Part shown: one piece after another, positions 15,460 to 25,631 of the stretch | Layout: every line of letters begins with the position of its first letter | How positions within the stretch are numbered: position 1 is the stretch's first letter | From: Avimonoglobus sp965151315 | GTDB taxonomy: Bacteria > Bacillota > Clostridia > UBA1381 | Direction: 5' to 3' | Length of the DNA stretch: 30,923 bases | NCBI GenBank assembly: GCA_965151315.1 | Contig: CBCTZG010000035.1 | Location: 1-30,923 of the forward strand | Made by a program: the position numbers and the translations under genes | The notes under the pieces: generated by a model | Databases searched by the model: none | Seen by the model: the letters and a program-made list of their open reading frames with translations, nothing else | What the model was told of the DNA's origin: nothing

Positions 15460-16800
15460 TTACAAAAACATCGCCATATACAGCGGCAGATGCCATATCC
15501 CGTCTTTTTCCATAACATCTTTTGCGTATAGGATGTACGACGTTCCAATTTTAGAAGCAAACTTTTTCCTGAATTTGTCTAAAGATGAGTGGGAACGGTA
15601 ATTCCCTGATTTAACCTCTATTGGCGCAATCTTTTTATGTTCGGTGATGAGGAAATCAATTTCCATATGGTTTTCCCGGTTTACGCTGTCGCTTCGGGAG
15701 TAGAAATACAGCTTGTGCCCGCTGCGCCGGAGCATTTGCGCCACAATGTTTTCCATAATCATACCTTCGTTGATGTCAAGCTTATCAAATAAGACAGCTT
15801 TGTAAAGTTCGTTGTCTGTAAATGCAGCGTCCATAAAGGTATGCGTGACAAGCAGCCCAGTATCTGCCATATAACATTTTTGTGTGGTGTGATCTGCACT
15901 GAGCGCCAGCCCCACATTGGGGTCGGTCGCATTAAAGCAAGCATTGACTACCATTGCTTCATTTAGCCAGATAAAAGAATCTTCATAGGCGCGGAACCGC
16001 GCATTTTTATTAATAGAAGATAGTTTGTATTTTTTCTCTTTTTTAGAAAGCTGGCCGGGAATACTGTCAAATACAGCATAAACTTTTTCTTCATATCCTG
16101 CGGCAAATTTGGAAACATCGTCCCGGTACAGGCGCAGGATTCGTCTCTTTGCTTCATCAGAGGCCGCAAAATCCTTGCCATCGCGGTAGGCAAGCACAGA
16201 CTGCGGCATTCCCCCTACAAGGACATACTGCCGGAAATCATTCATAACTTTACGGTGGAGCGCCTGCCCAAGCGGTGTTTTTGTTTCAAAACATTTGCGG
16301 ATGAGCGGGCCGGTTGCTTCGTCTCCCATTGCCCAAAGGAATTCTTCAAAATCCATCGGGAACATTTCAATGTGTTCTTCTTCCGATGGGATGATAATAT
16401 TTTCTGTATTCTTTTTCAGACGGATCAGCGAACCGGTTTCTAAAAAATCATACCGACCGTCTGCAACAAGATACTTGATAAGCTGTCTTGCCCTGGGGAA
16501 TTGCTGTACTTCGTCAAATACAATCAGCGATTCACGTTTATACAGTATTGTTGAATAAAACGCAGACAGTTTTGCAAAAAACAGATCAAGGTCGCCGCTT
16601 TCGTGAATAAAAAGGTCAAGAATATCCTGCGGCGCATTACCAAAGTCAATCAAGATATGGCTTTTGTATTCCTGTCTGGCAAACTGCTCCACGATATAGC
16701 TTTTCCCGACACGGCGTGCGCCATCTATCAAAAGTGCGGTCTGCCCATTGCTCTTATGTTTCCAATTCAACAGATCACTGTAAATCTTTCTTTTCAGCAT
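15460..16800 (-). CDS. AAA ATPase with DUF4143-type C-terminus
   Basis: This 446-residue protein is of the prokaryotic 'ATPase + DUF4143' family. Walker A is GARRVGKS (27-34) and Walker B is LIVFDEVQQF (92-101). A winged-helix-like middle follows, and a restriction-endonuclease-like fold at the end has MEIDFLI...APIEVKSG (about 380-400), which fits a PD-(D/E)xK core. The biochemical role of the family is unsettled. Members are common single-gene cargo in mobile elements and genomic islands. It is transcribed against its neighbours from its own promoter, is more A/T-rich, and is flanked by a terminator and a repeat-rich control region. It therefore looks like an independent cargo gene. Confidence 0.85.
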   Translation of the reverse strand: MLKRKIYSDLLNWKHKSNGQTALLIDGARRVGKSYIVEQFARQEYKSHILIDFGNAPQDILDLFIHESGDLDLFFAKLSAFYSTILYKRESLIVFDEVQQFPRARQLIKYLVADGRYDFLETGSLIRLKKNTENIIIPSEEEHIEMFPMDFEEFLWAMGDEATGPLIRKCFETKTPLGQALHRKVMNDFRQYVLVGGMPQSVLAYRDGKDFAASDEAKRRILRLYRDDVSKFAAGYEEKVYAVFDSIPGQLSKKEKKYKLSSINKNARFRAYEDSFIWLNEAMVVNACFNATDPNVGLALSADHTTQKCYMADTGLLVTHTFMDAAFTDNELYKAVLFDKLDINEGMIMENIVAQMLRRSGHKLYFYSRSDSVNRENHMEIDFLITEHKKIAPIEVKSGNYRSHSSLDKFRKKFASKIGTSYILYAKDVMEKDGIWHLPLYMAMFL

Positions 16801-16836
16801 ATAAAAAACCTCCTGATATGCGTATGGTATCCCTGT

Positions 16837-16933
16837 TTAATAAGTATTATACCACAAACATCACGAAAAAGCAAGTTAAATCACGATGAATTATCACGAA
16901 AAAGCAAGTTAATAAGTATCCGTTAGTCACGAA
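16837..16933. repeat. Iteron-like direct repeats in the divergent control region
   Basis: ATCACGAAAAAGCAAGTTAA occurs perfectly at 16860-16879 and 16893-16912, 33 bp apart (about three helical turns). The core TCACGA also occurs at 16881 and 16927. TTAATAAGTAT occurs at 16837-16847 and 16909-16919. The set covers the ATPase promoter and the start region of the rightward genes. It is a likely multi-site operator; an origin-type iteron array is less likely. Confidence 0.7.
16846..16874 (-). promoter_or_regulatory. Promoter of the DUF4143 ATPase gene
   Basis: On the minus strand TTGCTT (16869-16874) and TATAAT (16846-16851) are separated by exactly 17 bp, 46 bases before the ATG. The -35 box lies inside one copy of a 20-bp direct repeat, which suggests regulation at this site. 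Confidence 0.65.
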
Positions 16934-16971
16934 AATGACAAATACTATTCAATAAAATAAGGAAGTGGGCG

Positions 16972-17157
16972 ATGATGGAAAACAAATGTCAAGAATGTAC
17001 AAACTGTTTTGCATATAAGAAAAACCGTTGTATGGCGCTGGTTGAAATGATATGTAAGACCAGGAAATGCAGCTTTTTCAAAACACGCAGGCAGTATGTC
17101 GAGGATTTGAAAAAATATCCGCCGCCGGAAGGGTTGCGGCGTAATATAAAGTCTTAA
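16972..17157 (+). CDS. Small Cys-rich protein
   Basis: A 60-61 residue protein starts at ATG 16972 or 16975, after AAGGAAG. Cysteines are spaced C-x2-C-x2-C near the start (NKCQECTNC), then RC, then IC and KC (Cys in KTRKCSFF). This suggests a bound metal, probably zinc, or a small nucleic-acid-binding fold. The rest is basic (KTRRQYVEDLKKYPPPEGLRR). I do not recognise the family. It is followed after five bases by the XF1762-family gene and shares its transcript. Short Cys-rich proteins like this are frequent in conjugative elements. Confidence 0.65.
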   Translation: MMENKCQECTNCFAYKKNRCMALVEMICKTRKCSFFKTRRQYVEDLKKYPPPEGLRRNIKS

Positions 17158-17171
17158 TTGGAGTGAAAGCA

Positions 17172-17612
17172 TTGCAAATAAAACACATTGAGCTTAGAGA
17201 AGCAAATGATTTTGTAAGCCAGTATCATAGACATCACAAAGCAGTCACGGGACATAGATTTTCAATCGGCTGCTTTTGCGGTGATAAGTTAGTCGGTGTT
17301 GCGGTGGTTGGCAGACCCGTAGCACGGAATATAGACCAGTATCACACAGTTGAGGTATTACGATGCTGTACAGATGGAACCAAAAATGCTTGCAGTATGT
17401 TATATTCTGCGTGCAGGCGGGCAGCAAAGGAATTAGGGTACAGCAGGATTATTACATATGTTTTAATAACTGAACCCGGAACAAGCTTGAAGGCAAGCGG
17501 CTGGGAATATGTATATACCAATCGGGGCGGCAGTTGGGATACGGCAAGCAGACCGAGAAAAACGTTCGCTCCGATAGTACCCAAAAAGCTTTATGAGAGC
17601 AAATTAAACTAA
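17172..17612 (+). CDS. XF1762-family (GNAT-like) protein
   Basis: The protein begins QIKHIELREANDFVSQYHRH, the usual start of XF1762-family proteins of phages and conjugative elements. TTG 17172, eight bases after GGAG, gives the family's normal N-terminus; GTG 17163 would sit on the ribosome site itself. Further landmarks are HRHHKAVTGHRFSIG, 'GVAVVGRPVAR', 'VEVLRCCTDGTKNACSMLY' and the C-terminal 'RGGSWDTASRPRK'. The fold resembles acetyltransferases, and the role is not known. It is about 146 residues, full length, and ends right before an intrinsic terminator. Confidence 0.85.
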   Translation: MQIKHIELREANDFVSQYHRHHKAVTGHRFSIGCFCGDKLVGVAVVGRPVARNIDQYHTVEVLRCCTDGTKNACSMLYSACRRAAKELGYSRIITYVLITEPGTSLKASGWEYVYTNRGGSWDTASRPRKTFAPIVPKKLYESKLN

Positions 17613-17613
17613 T

Positions 17614-17652
17614 ACGAAGGTATCAGGGCTTTTCTGATGTCCTTCGTTTTTT
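17614..17652 (+). terminator. Intrinsic terminator before the methylase-helicase gene
   Basis: ACGAAGG (17614-17620) pairs with CCTTCGT (17641-17647), and an inner ATCAG pairs with CTGAT. TTTTTT follows. It comes two bases after the XF1762 stop and separates it from the next gene, whose start is only 26 bases further on. The large gene may therefore depend on read-through or on a promoter within this short gap. Confidence 0.8.
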
Positions 17653-17677
17653 ATTTTCACGGAAAGGAGGAACGGAC

Positions 17678-20600
17678 TTGGGCAATATAAAGGCGATCTG
17701 GCAGCTCTTTGATGAGGCCAGTGCGGAAGTGACAAAGGACAGCGGGGCATGGGAGGAATATCTGCGGTTTGCCGCACGGATATATAAATACAGCTTTGAC
17801 AATGCCCTGCAAATCTATGCGCAAAATCCAAACGCAACCATGCTGGCGGAAAAGGACATATGGGAAAACCGGATCGGACGGACAATCAATCGGGAACACA
17901 CCAATATCTGCGTATTTGACGTCATGTCTGCAAAGCCGGAGCTCCGGTATTTGGTGGACGTTTCGGATACCAGCGGCGCAGATCGGACATATCCCCGTTT
18001 ATGGCGGCTCACACCGGAGAACACCGGACCGCTTTTGGAACGGCTCCAGCAGACACACCACCCAGAGGCAGCTTCCCTTGAGGAATATATCAGCATGGAA
18101 GCAATGCGCCGGATCGGGGAAATCCGCCCCGGATTTTATGAGGGCATTAAGAGGAATATGGACGGCTCGCCGCTGTATGAAATGGACAGCGACGTTGACC
18201 GGAAGGCCAGTATTGATGTCATGATCTGGCAGAGCGCGGTGTATCTGATGTATGCCCGATGCGGGTTTGATACAGGCGTGTTAAACGGCCAGTTTGAGGA
18301 TATTACAGCATATAACAACAAGGCGCTGCTCTACCGAATGGGGAACTGTGCGACGATTATCGCGCAGGACTTTTTAAGTGAGTGTGCGACTGTATTAAAC
18401 CAGCTTGCACGGGAACGGCGGGAACAAGCCATCAATCAAAAAACGGAAGATGAGCCTAAGCCTGTTCCTCCTGTTTCCACGGCAAAAAGGCGTATTGCGG
18501 ACAATATACGGAAAAGTGTGACCCGGAACAGGCAGGAAAATCCCGCGCAGCTCAGCCTGTTTGATGATATGGGTGTTGCAGCCAATAATCAACCGGCAGA
18601 ACCTGCCCAAAACAACGAGGGGAATTTTGATGAACAGGTGATTGCGGAAATTGTCAGACAGGGCAGCCTGATAGAAAATTCCCATTCCCGGATATACCAC
18701 TATTTCCGCGAACATACAAGTTCCAAAGACAGGACGGCCTTTCTAAAACAGGAATATGGGATTTGCGGTGCGTCTGTCCAGATGGGCGGCGCTTACATTT
18801 CATGGATGGCAAACGGCAGCGGCATTGAATATTATCCTTTGCAAGCTGAAACATCAGATAAAAAGAAAATAAGCTGGCCCGCCTTTGCAAAGCATATCCA
18901 AACAGCGATTGACACGGGGAACTATTACAAGCCGGAACCGCAAAGTGAGGAAGAAACGGCAGAGAAAGAACCGGAACCAATCACACCAAAATTCCAATAC
19001 GGGGACTATATATCCCTAAACGGCAAAATTTATGAGGTGTTAGACAGCAATCCAGAGGAACAGAAAACAGACATCGGCAATTCTCAGTTTTATGTATCCC
19101 CTCATACATACATCATGGTAGAGGCTATTTCATGGGAAGAATTAAATACTGCCCAGCCTGCCCCACCGCCTGAAAATATATTGCCGGAACTGCACATCAA
19201 TGACTATGTGGAATATCAAAACCGAAAATGCCGGATTACAAGAATTGATGCGGATCATGTGCATTTACAGGATGAAACCTATACGGGTATTACCCACCCA
19301 TGGCTTTTGAACAGCGATTCGGTTTTTGTGGAAGCCCCGATCCCCGAAATACGGGAGGCGTTGCTGCATACCAACCTTGAACGGCGGCATAGCAAAGCAG
19401 ATTTTTTTAACTGTGAGATTGAAATGCTGTCAAAGGAAATGGAAGGCAGGACATTTTATTTCCCGTATGCCATATTACACTCAGACAGATATTTATTAAG
19501 CTTTGCCCCAAAAGAAGAATGGACGGAGCAAGACCTTGCGGACGGGCGGAAAAACGCATATAAGGATTATTTGATGGATGTCTTGGGTTACAGCCATAAA
19601 GAAGCGTTGGCAGAAGCGGAAATCATGTCTGAAGAAGAGTATGAGCGGTACTATTCTGCGGACTATCCAATTACTATTGAAGCGGAGTTCCCCTATGCAG
19701 ACAAGCGGTATATGGTTTTGAATTTTGACCGGGAGAAACAAGAGGTTTTGGTGCGGGATATTACCCATGATAATGAGGAAAACCTGCCGCTTTATGAGAT
19801 TTTCGATATCCCCTTTGTCTATCACAGGACGCAGGCTATCAAGGATTTGCGGGATGTAGAATTGCACGATTTTCTCAGTGCCCCGGTTGATTTTATCAGC
19901 GTCACCTTTGGTGAGGCTGGGGAGGAAACGGTATATACCTACGGCTATGTACAGATCAAAGACGCCGTTATGTATATGGACTATACCGTTGACCGGGTAT
20001 GGACACAACAGGATATAGAGCACGGGCAGCGCCGGGCGTATCGGAATTATCTGGCCGATGTCATGGGCTATTCGGACAAGGAGGCTTGTAGCATATCCGG
20101 CCTGCTGACAAGCACCGAGTATGAGCAGCTAACAGATACGTTTATTCCCGCTGCGGATATCCCACATGCAGATGAAATTATCAATGCGCCTGCGGAAGCG
20201 GCAGAAAAAGAGTATCAGCCCACAGAACTCCAATACAGTAAACCGGAAGCATCTGTCAGACCGGAAATACCGCGCGTCGATTATGTGTATTCCCCGGCAG
20301 ATGAAATTGGAGCAGGCGGCCCGAAAGTGAAGTTCCAAGCGAATATCGAAGCAATCCGGCTGCTGAACCAAATTGAAAGTGAAAACCGTTTCGCCACGGC
20401 AGAGGAACAAAAAATATTGTGCCGGTATGTTGGCTGGGGCGGCTTGGCGGAAGCCTTTGACCCCAATAACACCGCCTGGTCTAACGAGTATATGCAGTTA
20501 AAAGCGCTTTTGAGCGAGACAGATTATGAAAGCGCCAGGGCTTCTACCCTGTGTGCCCACTATACACCGCCCGAGGTGATCCAGGAAATATATCAGGCGC

Positions 20601-23600
20601 TGCAAAATTTTGGTTTTCACGGCGGGAATGTGCTTGATCCGGCCATGGGTACGGGGCTGTTTTTTGCGGCCATGCCGGAAGAACTCAGGGAAAACAGCCG
20701 GCTGTACGGCTATGAAATTGATGAGGTTTCAGGCCGGATTGCAAAACAGTTGAGCCAAAATGCGGATGTCCGCATACAGGGCTTTGAAACAACAGACGTA
20801 CCGGATAATTTCTTTGATATTGCAGTAGGCAATGTGCCTTTCGGTGATTACAGGCTGCATGACCCCAAATTTAATAAGTATAAATTCCTAATCCATGATT
20901 ATTTTTTTGTGAAGGCTTTGGACAAGGTACGGCCCGGCGGCGTGATTGCCTTTATTACTTCTAAGGGTACGCTGGATAAAGAAAGCCCGGATCTGAGGAA
21001 ATACCTTGGCGGCAGGGCTGACTTGATTGGCGCGGTAAGGCTCCCGAATAACACCTTCCGGCAGATGGCAAATACCAGTGTAACAACGGATATTATCTTC
21101 CTGCAGAAGCGGGAGCGTATTGTATCGGAAGAACCGCCCTGGGTAAACATCGGTACTGACGGGAACGGGATTCCTGTGAACGCATACTATGCGGAAAACC
21201 CGTTTATGATGCTTGGAAAAATGGAATACGGGACGCGCTACGGCGAAAACAGCACAACCGACTTGATTGCTTCGGCGGACTTTGAACTGCGGCCGGACCT
21301 CAATGCGGCGCTGTCTTCCCTGCACGCTGTCATCCCTGAATATGACCGGGCAGATGAGGGCGGTCAAGAAGAAACCATCCCTGCCGACCCTAAAGTAAAA
21401 AACTTTACCTATACTTTTGTGGACGACAAGCTGTATTACCGGGAAAATTCGGTGATGCGGCGCATGAATTATGAAGGCAGGCAACTTGAACGCATTACCG
21501 GCATGTGCGAAATACGGGATGTGACAAGGAAGCTGATTGACGCCCAAAGCGTAGATGAGAACGAACAGATTATCAAACAGCTTCAATATGAGTTAAATGA
21601 GACCTATGATGATTTTGTAAAAAACTATGGGAATATCAGTGATACGGCAAACGAACGGGTATTCCGCGACGACAGCGACTACCCGCTGATCTGCTCTTTG
21701 GAAATATATGACGAGGAAACAAAAACCTATCAAAAAGCGGATATGTTCACGAAAAGAACCATCCGGCCCCATGTGGAAATCACGGCGGTGGATACTGCGG
21801 CGGACGCTTTGCGTGTGTCGCTTTTGGAAAAGGGCAAGGTTGACTTCCCTTTTATGAGCCAATTATATAAAAACACCCCTTATACTGACCTGTATGCAGA
21901 ACTTCATGGGCTGGTGTATATCAATCCGGCAAAGCTGCCCCATACATTTCAAAAAGATATCAGTATCCAGACATTTTTTGAAGAGTATGGGGAATTGGAC
22001 TGTATGGAAACCGCGGATGAATATTTGTCGGGGGATGTACGGCATAAATGGGATATGGCAAAAGCCTTTGCGGAAACAAACCCTGAGATTTTCCAGTACC
22101 ATGCAGATATGCTGGCAGAAGTACAGCCGCCGCCTTTGTCTGCTGCGGACATTGATGTGAGCATCGGTGTAACATGGATTGAAAATGAGGATTATACAAA
22201 TTTTCTGTACGAGGTGTTTCAAACGCCAATTCACGCCACTTTTGGCAGCAGTGCCATCAGTGTTACATATAACCGTTTTACGGGCGCATTTTCTGTGAGG
22301 AACAAGGGGCGGGACAGTACTTCTGTAACGGTGACGGAAACCTTTGGCACCCGCCGGAAAACAGCCTATGAAATTTTTGAAGATACGCTCAATTCCCGGG
22401 CGACTACGGTATATGATCCGAAAGAGGAAGACTCCCAAATAAAATATGTCGTCAACCAAAAGGAAACGCTGCTGGCACGGGAAAAGCAGGATCAAATCAA
22501 GCAGGCGTTCCGGAACTGGATTTTTGAGGAGCCGGAGCGCCGTCAAAAATATGTTGATTATTACAACGAGCATTTTAATAACCTGCGGCTGCGCAAATAT
22601 GACGGCAGCTTTTTGGAATTTCAAGGGATGACCGAGGATTTGGAGCTGCGGTGGTATCAGAAAAATGCGATTGCGAGAGGACTATTAAGCAACACCTGTG
22701 AGCTTTTAGACCATAAGGTCGGCGCGGGGAAATCGTTTGTTATGGTTGCGACCTGTATGGAAATGAAACGGCTGGGGCATATGCAAAAGGCAATCTTTGT
22801 GGTGCCGAACCATTTAACGGGCCAGATGGGGAGCGAGTTTTTGAGACTGTATCCATCGGCTAAAATTTTGGTGACAACAAAACGTGATTTTGAAAAGAAT
22901 AACCGGCTGAAATTTGTCAGCAAGATTGCCACAGGCGAATGGGACGCAGTTATCATTGGGCATTCGCAGTTTGAAAAAATTGCCTTGTCAAAGGAACGGC
23001 AGATTATGACGCTGCAAAACCAGGTAGCTGAAATTGCTGGTGCAATAGAGGCAATGAAAGAGGAAGAAGGCGAAAAATTTACCGTAAGGCAGATGGAAAA
23101 GCTGAAGGAAACACTGACAGAACAGATCAAAGAACTGGCGGGCGACAGCAAAAAGGACGATTTGATAACCTTTGAAAGCTTAGGGATTGACTATATGTTT
23201 GTGGACGAGGCCCATTACTACAAAAACTGCGCCACCTTTTCCAAGATGCGTAATGTTGCCGGGATCAACCAGAGCCGGGCAAAAAAATCTACCGATATGC
23301 TTTCCAAATGCCGGTATATGCAGGAAATCAATAACGGGAAAGGCGTTGTGTTTGCAACCGGTACGCCCATTTCCAACTCCATGTCGGAAATGTTTGTCAT
23401 GCAGCGGTATTTAGACCCGAAGGAACTGGAAGAAAGGAACATGGTACATTTTGACGCATGGGCGGCACATTTCGGCGAAACGGTTATATCATTGGAGCTT
23501 GCGCCGGAAGGGACCGGGTATCGCTACCGGACACGGTTTGCCAAGTTTAAAAATTTGCCGGAACTTTTGGCCATGTACCACAATTTTGCCGATGTCATAA

Positions 23601-25579
23601 CCGACGAGGATTTAGACATACCGCGGCCTGCAATCCGGGGCGGACAGATTGAGATTGTCACTTGCCCGCCCAGCGAGTTTACGCTGCTTACCATGATGAG
23701 TTATGTGGAAAGAGCGAAGGATATTCACGAAGGCAAGGTCAAAAGCTGGGAAGATAATATGCTCAAGCTGACGAACGAGGCACGGCATCTGGCAACGGAT
23801 ATCCGGCTGATAGACCCAACGCAGGAAAACCCGCCCACATCAAAAGTAAGCATGTGTGCGGATAACGTATACGCCGACTATCTGGCAAGCGCGGACATCA
23901 AGGGGACGCAGATTATCTTTTGTGATATTGGAACACCAAAGGCAAACGGCGAATTTAATGTATATGACGCATTGAAGGAAGAACTGGTTGCAAGGGGGAT
24001 TCCGGAAGATGAGATTTGCTTTGTGCATGATGCAAAAAACGATGCGCAGCGCGAAGCCCTGTTTGCAAAGGTGCGCAGCGGTGAGAAACGCATTATTATT
24101 GGCTCCACGAATAAGCTGGGCGTGGGGACAAACATCCAGACGCGCGTATATGCCGAGCATGATTTAGACTGCCCGTACAGGCCGTCAGATGTTGAACAGC
24201 GGTTAGGCCGTGCCCTGAGAAATGGGAATATTAACCCGGATGTCAGTATCAGGCGGTATGTATCCCCTAATACTTTTGATGCGTACATGTGGCAGCTTGT
24301 AGAAACCAAACAGCGGTTTATATCACAGATTAAGTCGGGAAAAACCGTACAGCGGACGTGTGAGGACATTGACGAGGCAGTAATTACCTATGCGGAATTG
24401 AAAGCGGTTGCTTCTGGCGATGAACGGATCAAAGAAAAAATGGACGTTGACCTGGAGGTATCGAAATTACAGATGCTGAAAGCGGACTATGACAATCAGA
24501 GATACACGCTGCAGGATAAATTTATGGTACAGTACCCCAATGCAATTGCGGCCAATGAAAAACGGCTGGAGGGGTTACAGCAGGACAAAGTACGCCGGGA
24601 CAAGAACCATTCGGAAGAATTTATGATGACCGTTGACGGGAAATGCTTTACAGAACGCGAGGAAGCGGGGAAAAGAATTTTACTGATGGCAAAGGCGGTC
24701 CGATTTGGCGAGAAAGAAAAGGAAATCGGCCAGTATGCGGGCTTTACGCTCAGCCTGCGGCAAGACAGGGTGTGGGACAACTTTGAAACCAAACTTGTTT
24801 TACAAGGCGCTTTGCCATATTCCGCCGAACTGTCGGCCAGCCCGCACGGCAATACGATGAAACTGGATAACCTGCTCAAGTCCATTGATAAGGAAATTGA
24901 GAACACAGCGGCAAAATTAGAGGAAAACAAAAAGAATATGACGCTTGCAAAGGAGGAATATGAAAAACCGTTCCCCTATGCGGAAGCATTGGAAGAAAAA
25001 TTGAAACGCCAGAAAGAACTGGATGCGGCGCTTGACCTTGGCAGGCCGGATGAAGTGGCCGAAGAAGAACGGGAGGCTGGGGATCAGGAAACCGATGTAT
25101 CTGAAAGTAATAACGATGATGAACAGCAGATTCAATCTGCCGTAGATCTTCTTCCGTATTCCAATCTGGAAAAACAGAATTACAAATTTTTATCAGGGTT
25201 GTTCCCGGAGGTGATTTGCGGCAATCAGGACTACATGAAATTCAAGGCGGATTTCCATGACGATATGTACGTTGAGAGGATTGGTGATGATATCTATGCA
25301 CTGTGCCTGTTTTATATCCTGAACGGGGATGTAATGCGGGAACCGGAATATACCTTTCGGATAGACCGGGAGCGCCGCGCGGCAAGGATACTGGACTGGA
25401 CGATGAGCAGTTTGGGGATGTGTCAAGCTGTTTATGATTATGAAAACCCGCAGCTTTACAATCCAAAATTGAAAAAAGACCTTGATGAAGCCTTTAACAG
25501 TACACTGCGGGATATAGAGCAGATTGACTACCAGCCGTATGCGGAATGTTCCGCCTGTGAGGATGAAAATGAACTGTGA
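17678..25579 (+). CDS. Giant DNA methylase / SNF2-like helicase of conjugative elements
   Basis: A 2633-residue protein starts at TTG 17678, seven bases after GGAAAGGAGG. The N-terminus (about 1-130) resembles the ArdC-like domain found before such proteins (FDNALQIYAQNPNATMLAEKDIW). Residues about 600-830 hold two copies of a 'WT-Q/E-QD...AY..YL.DV.GYS.KEA' module. An N6-type methylase core follows, with motif I LDPAMGTG near 986 and motif IV AVGNVPFG near 1049 (NPPF type, second residue Val). The helicase has GAGKS near 1682, DEAH near 1842, ATGTPISN near 1893 and QRLGRALR near 2173. A coiled coil and acidic tail end it. Proteins of this build are typical of Clostridia conjugative elements and are thought to protect or process the transferred DNA. 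That role is inferred. The stop codon overlaps the first intercistronic palindrome. Confidence 0.9.
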   Translation: MGNIKAIWQLFDEASAEVTKDSGAWEEYLRFAARIYKYSFDNALQIYAQNPNATMLAEKDIWENRIGRTINREHTNICVFDVMSAKPELRYLVDVSDTSGADRTYPRLWRLTPENTGPLLERLQQTHHPEAASLEEYISMEAMRRIGEIRPGFYEGIKRNMDGSPLYEMDSDVDRKASIDVMIWQSAVYLMYARCGFDTGVLNGQFEDITAYNNKALLYRMGNCATIIAQDFLSECATVLNQLARERREQAINQKTEDEPKPVPPVSTAKRRIADNIRKSVTRNRQENPAQLSLFDDMGVAANNQPAEPAQNNEGNFDEQVIAEIVRQGSLIENSHSRIYHYFREHTSSKDRTAFLKQEYGICGASVQMGGAYISWMANGSGIEYYPLQAETSDKKKISWPAFAKHIQTAIDTGNYYKPEPQSEEETAEKEPEPITPKFQYGDYISLNGKIYEVLDSNPEEQKTDIGNSQFYVSPHTYIMVEAISWEELNTAQPAPPPENILPELHINDYVEYQNRKCRITRIDADHVHLQDETYTGITHPWLLNSDSVFVEAPIPEIREALLHTNLERRHSKADFFNCEIEMLSKEMEGRTFYFPYAILHSDRYLLSFAPKEEWTEQDLADGRKNAYKDYLMDVLGYSHKEALAEAEIMSEEEYERYYSADYPITIEAEFPYADKRYMVLNFDREKQEVLVRDITHDNEENLPLYEIFDIPFVYHRTQAIKDLRDVELHDFLSAPVDFISVTFGEAGEETVYTYGYVQIKDAVMYMDYTVDRVWTQQDIEHGQRRAYRNYLADVMGYSDKEACSISGLLTSTEYEQLTDTFIPAADIPHADEIINAPAEAAEKEYQPTELQYSKPEASVRPEIPRVDYVYSPADEIGAGGPKVKFQANIEAIRLLNQIESENRFATAEEQKILCRYVGWGGLAEAFDPNNTAWSNEYMQLKALLSETDYESARASTLCAHYTPPEVIQEIYQALQNFGFHGGNVLDPAMGTGLFFAAMPEELRENSRLYGYEIDEVSGRIAKQLSQNADVRIQGFETTDVPDNFFDIAVGNVPFGDYRLHDPKFNKYKFLIHDYFFVKALDKVRPGGVIAFITSKGTLDKESPDLRKYLGGRADLIGAVRLPNNTFRQMANTSVTTDIIFLQKRERIVSEEPPWVNIGTDGNGIPVNAYYAENPFMMLGKMEYGTRYGENSTTDLIASADFELRPDLNAALSSLHAVIPEYDRADEGGQEETIPADPKVKNFTYTFVDDKLYYRENSVMRRMNYEGRQLERITGMCEIRDVTRKLIDAQSVDENEQIIKQLQYELNETYDDFVKNYGNISDTANERVFRDDSDYPLICSLEIYDEETKTYQKADMFTKRTIRPHVEITAVDTAADALRVSLLEKGKVDFPFMSQLYKNTPYTDLYAELHGLVYINPAKLPHTFQKDISIQTFFEEYGELDCMETADEYLSGDVRHKWDMAKAFAETNPEIFQYHADMLAEVQPPPLSAADIDVSIGVTWIENEDYTNFLYEVFQTPIHATFGSSAISVTYNRFTGAFSVRNKGRDSTSVTVTETFGTRRKTAYEIFEDTLNSRATTVYDPKEEDSQIKYVVNQKETLLAREKQDQIKQAFRNWIFEEPERRQKYVDYYNEHFNNLRLRKYDGSFLEFQGMTEDLELRWYQKNAIARGLLSNTCELLDHKVGAGKSFVMVATCMEMKRLGHMQKAIFVVPNHLTGQMGSEFLRLYPSAKILVTTKRDFEKNNRLKFVSKIATGEWDAVIIGHSQFEKIALSKERQIMTLQNQVAEIAGAIEAMKEEEGEKFTVRQMEKLKETLTEQIKELAGDSKKDDLITFESLGIDYMFVDEAHYYKNCATFSKMRNVAGINQSRAKKSTDMLSKCRYMQEINNGKGVVFATGTPISNSMSEMFVMQRYLDPKELEERNMVHFDAWAAHFGETVISLELAPEGTGYRYRTRFAKFKNLPELLAMYHNFADVITDEDLDIPRPAIRGGQIEIVTCPPSEFTLLTMMSYVERAKDIHEGKVKSWEDNMLKLTNEARHLATDIRLIDPTQENPPTSKVSMCADNVYADYLASADIKGTQIIFCDIGTPKANGEFNVYDALKEELVARGIPEDEICFVHDAKNDAQREALFAKVRSGEKRIIIGSTNKLGVGTNIQTRVYAEHDLDCPYRPSDVEQRLGRALRNGNINPDVSIRRYVSPNTFDAYMWQLVETKQRFISQIKSGKTVQRTCEDIDEAVITYAELKAVASGDERIKEKMDVDLEVSKLQMLKADYDNQRYTLQDKFMVQYPNAIAANEKRLEGLQQDKVRRDKNHSEEFMMTVDGKCFTEREEAGKRILLMAKAVRFGEKEKEIGQYAGFTLSLRQDRVWDNFETKLVLQGALPYSAELSASPHGNTMKLDNLLKSIDKEIENTAAKLEENKKNMTLAKEEYEKPFPYAEALEEKLKRQKELDAALDLGRPDEVAEEEREAGDQETDVSESNNDDEQQIQSAVDLLPYSNLEKQNYKFLSGLFPEVICGNQDYMKFKADFHDDMYVERIGDDIYALCLFYILNGDVMREPEYTFRIDRERRAARILDWTMSSLGMCQAVYDYENPQLYNPKLKKDLDEAFNSTLRDIEQIDYQPYAECSACEDENEL

Positions 25580-25603
25580 CCTTGTTCCAAATTGGAATAA
25601 GGT
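25579..25603 (+). repeat. Intercistronic palindrome, copy 1
   Basis: Left arm ACCTTGTTCC, loop AAATT, right arm GGAATAAGGT (one G-T pair). The first base is the A of the methylase-helicase TGA stop. TATTTTT follows, so it could act as a weak terminator. SD-like GGAG for the next gene begins 16 bases after the right arm. Confidence 0.85.
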
Positions 25604-25631
25604 TATTTTTAATTGGTTAGGAGTGAGGGCA

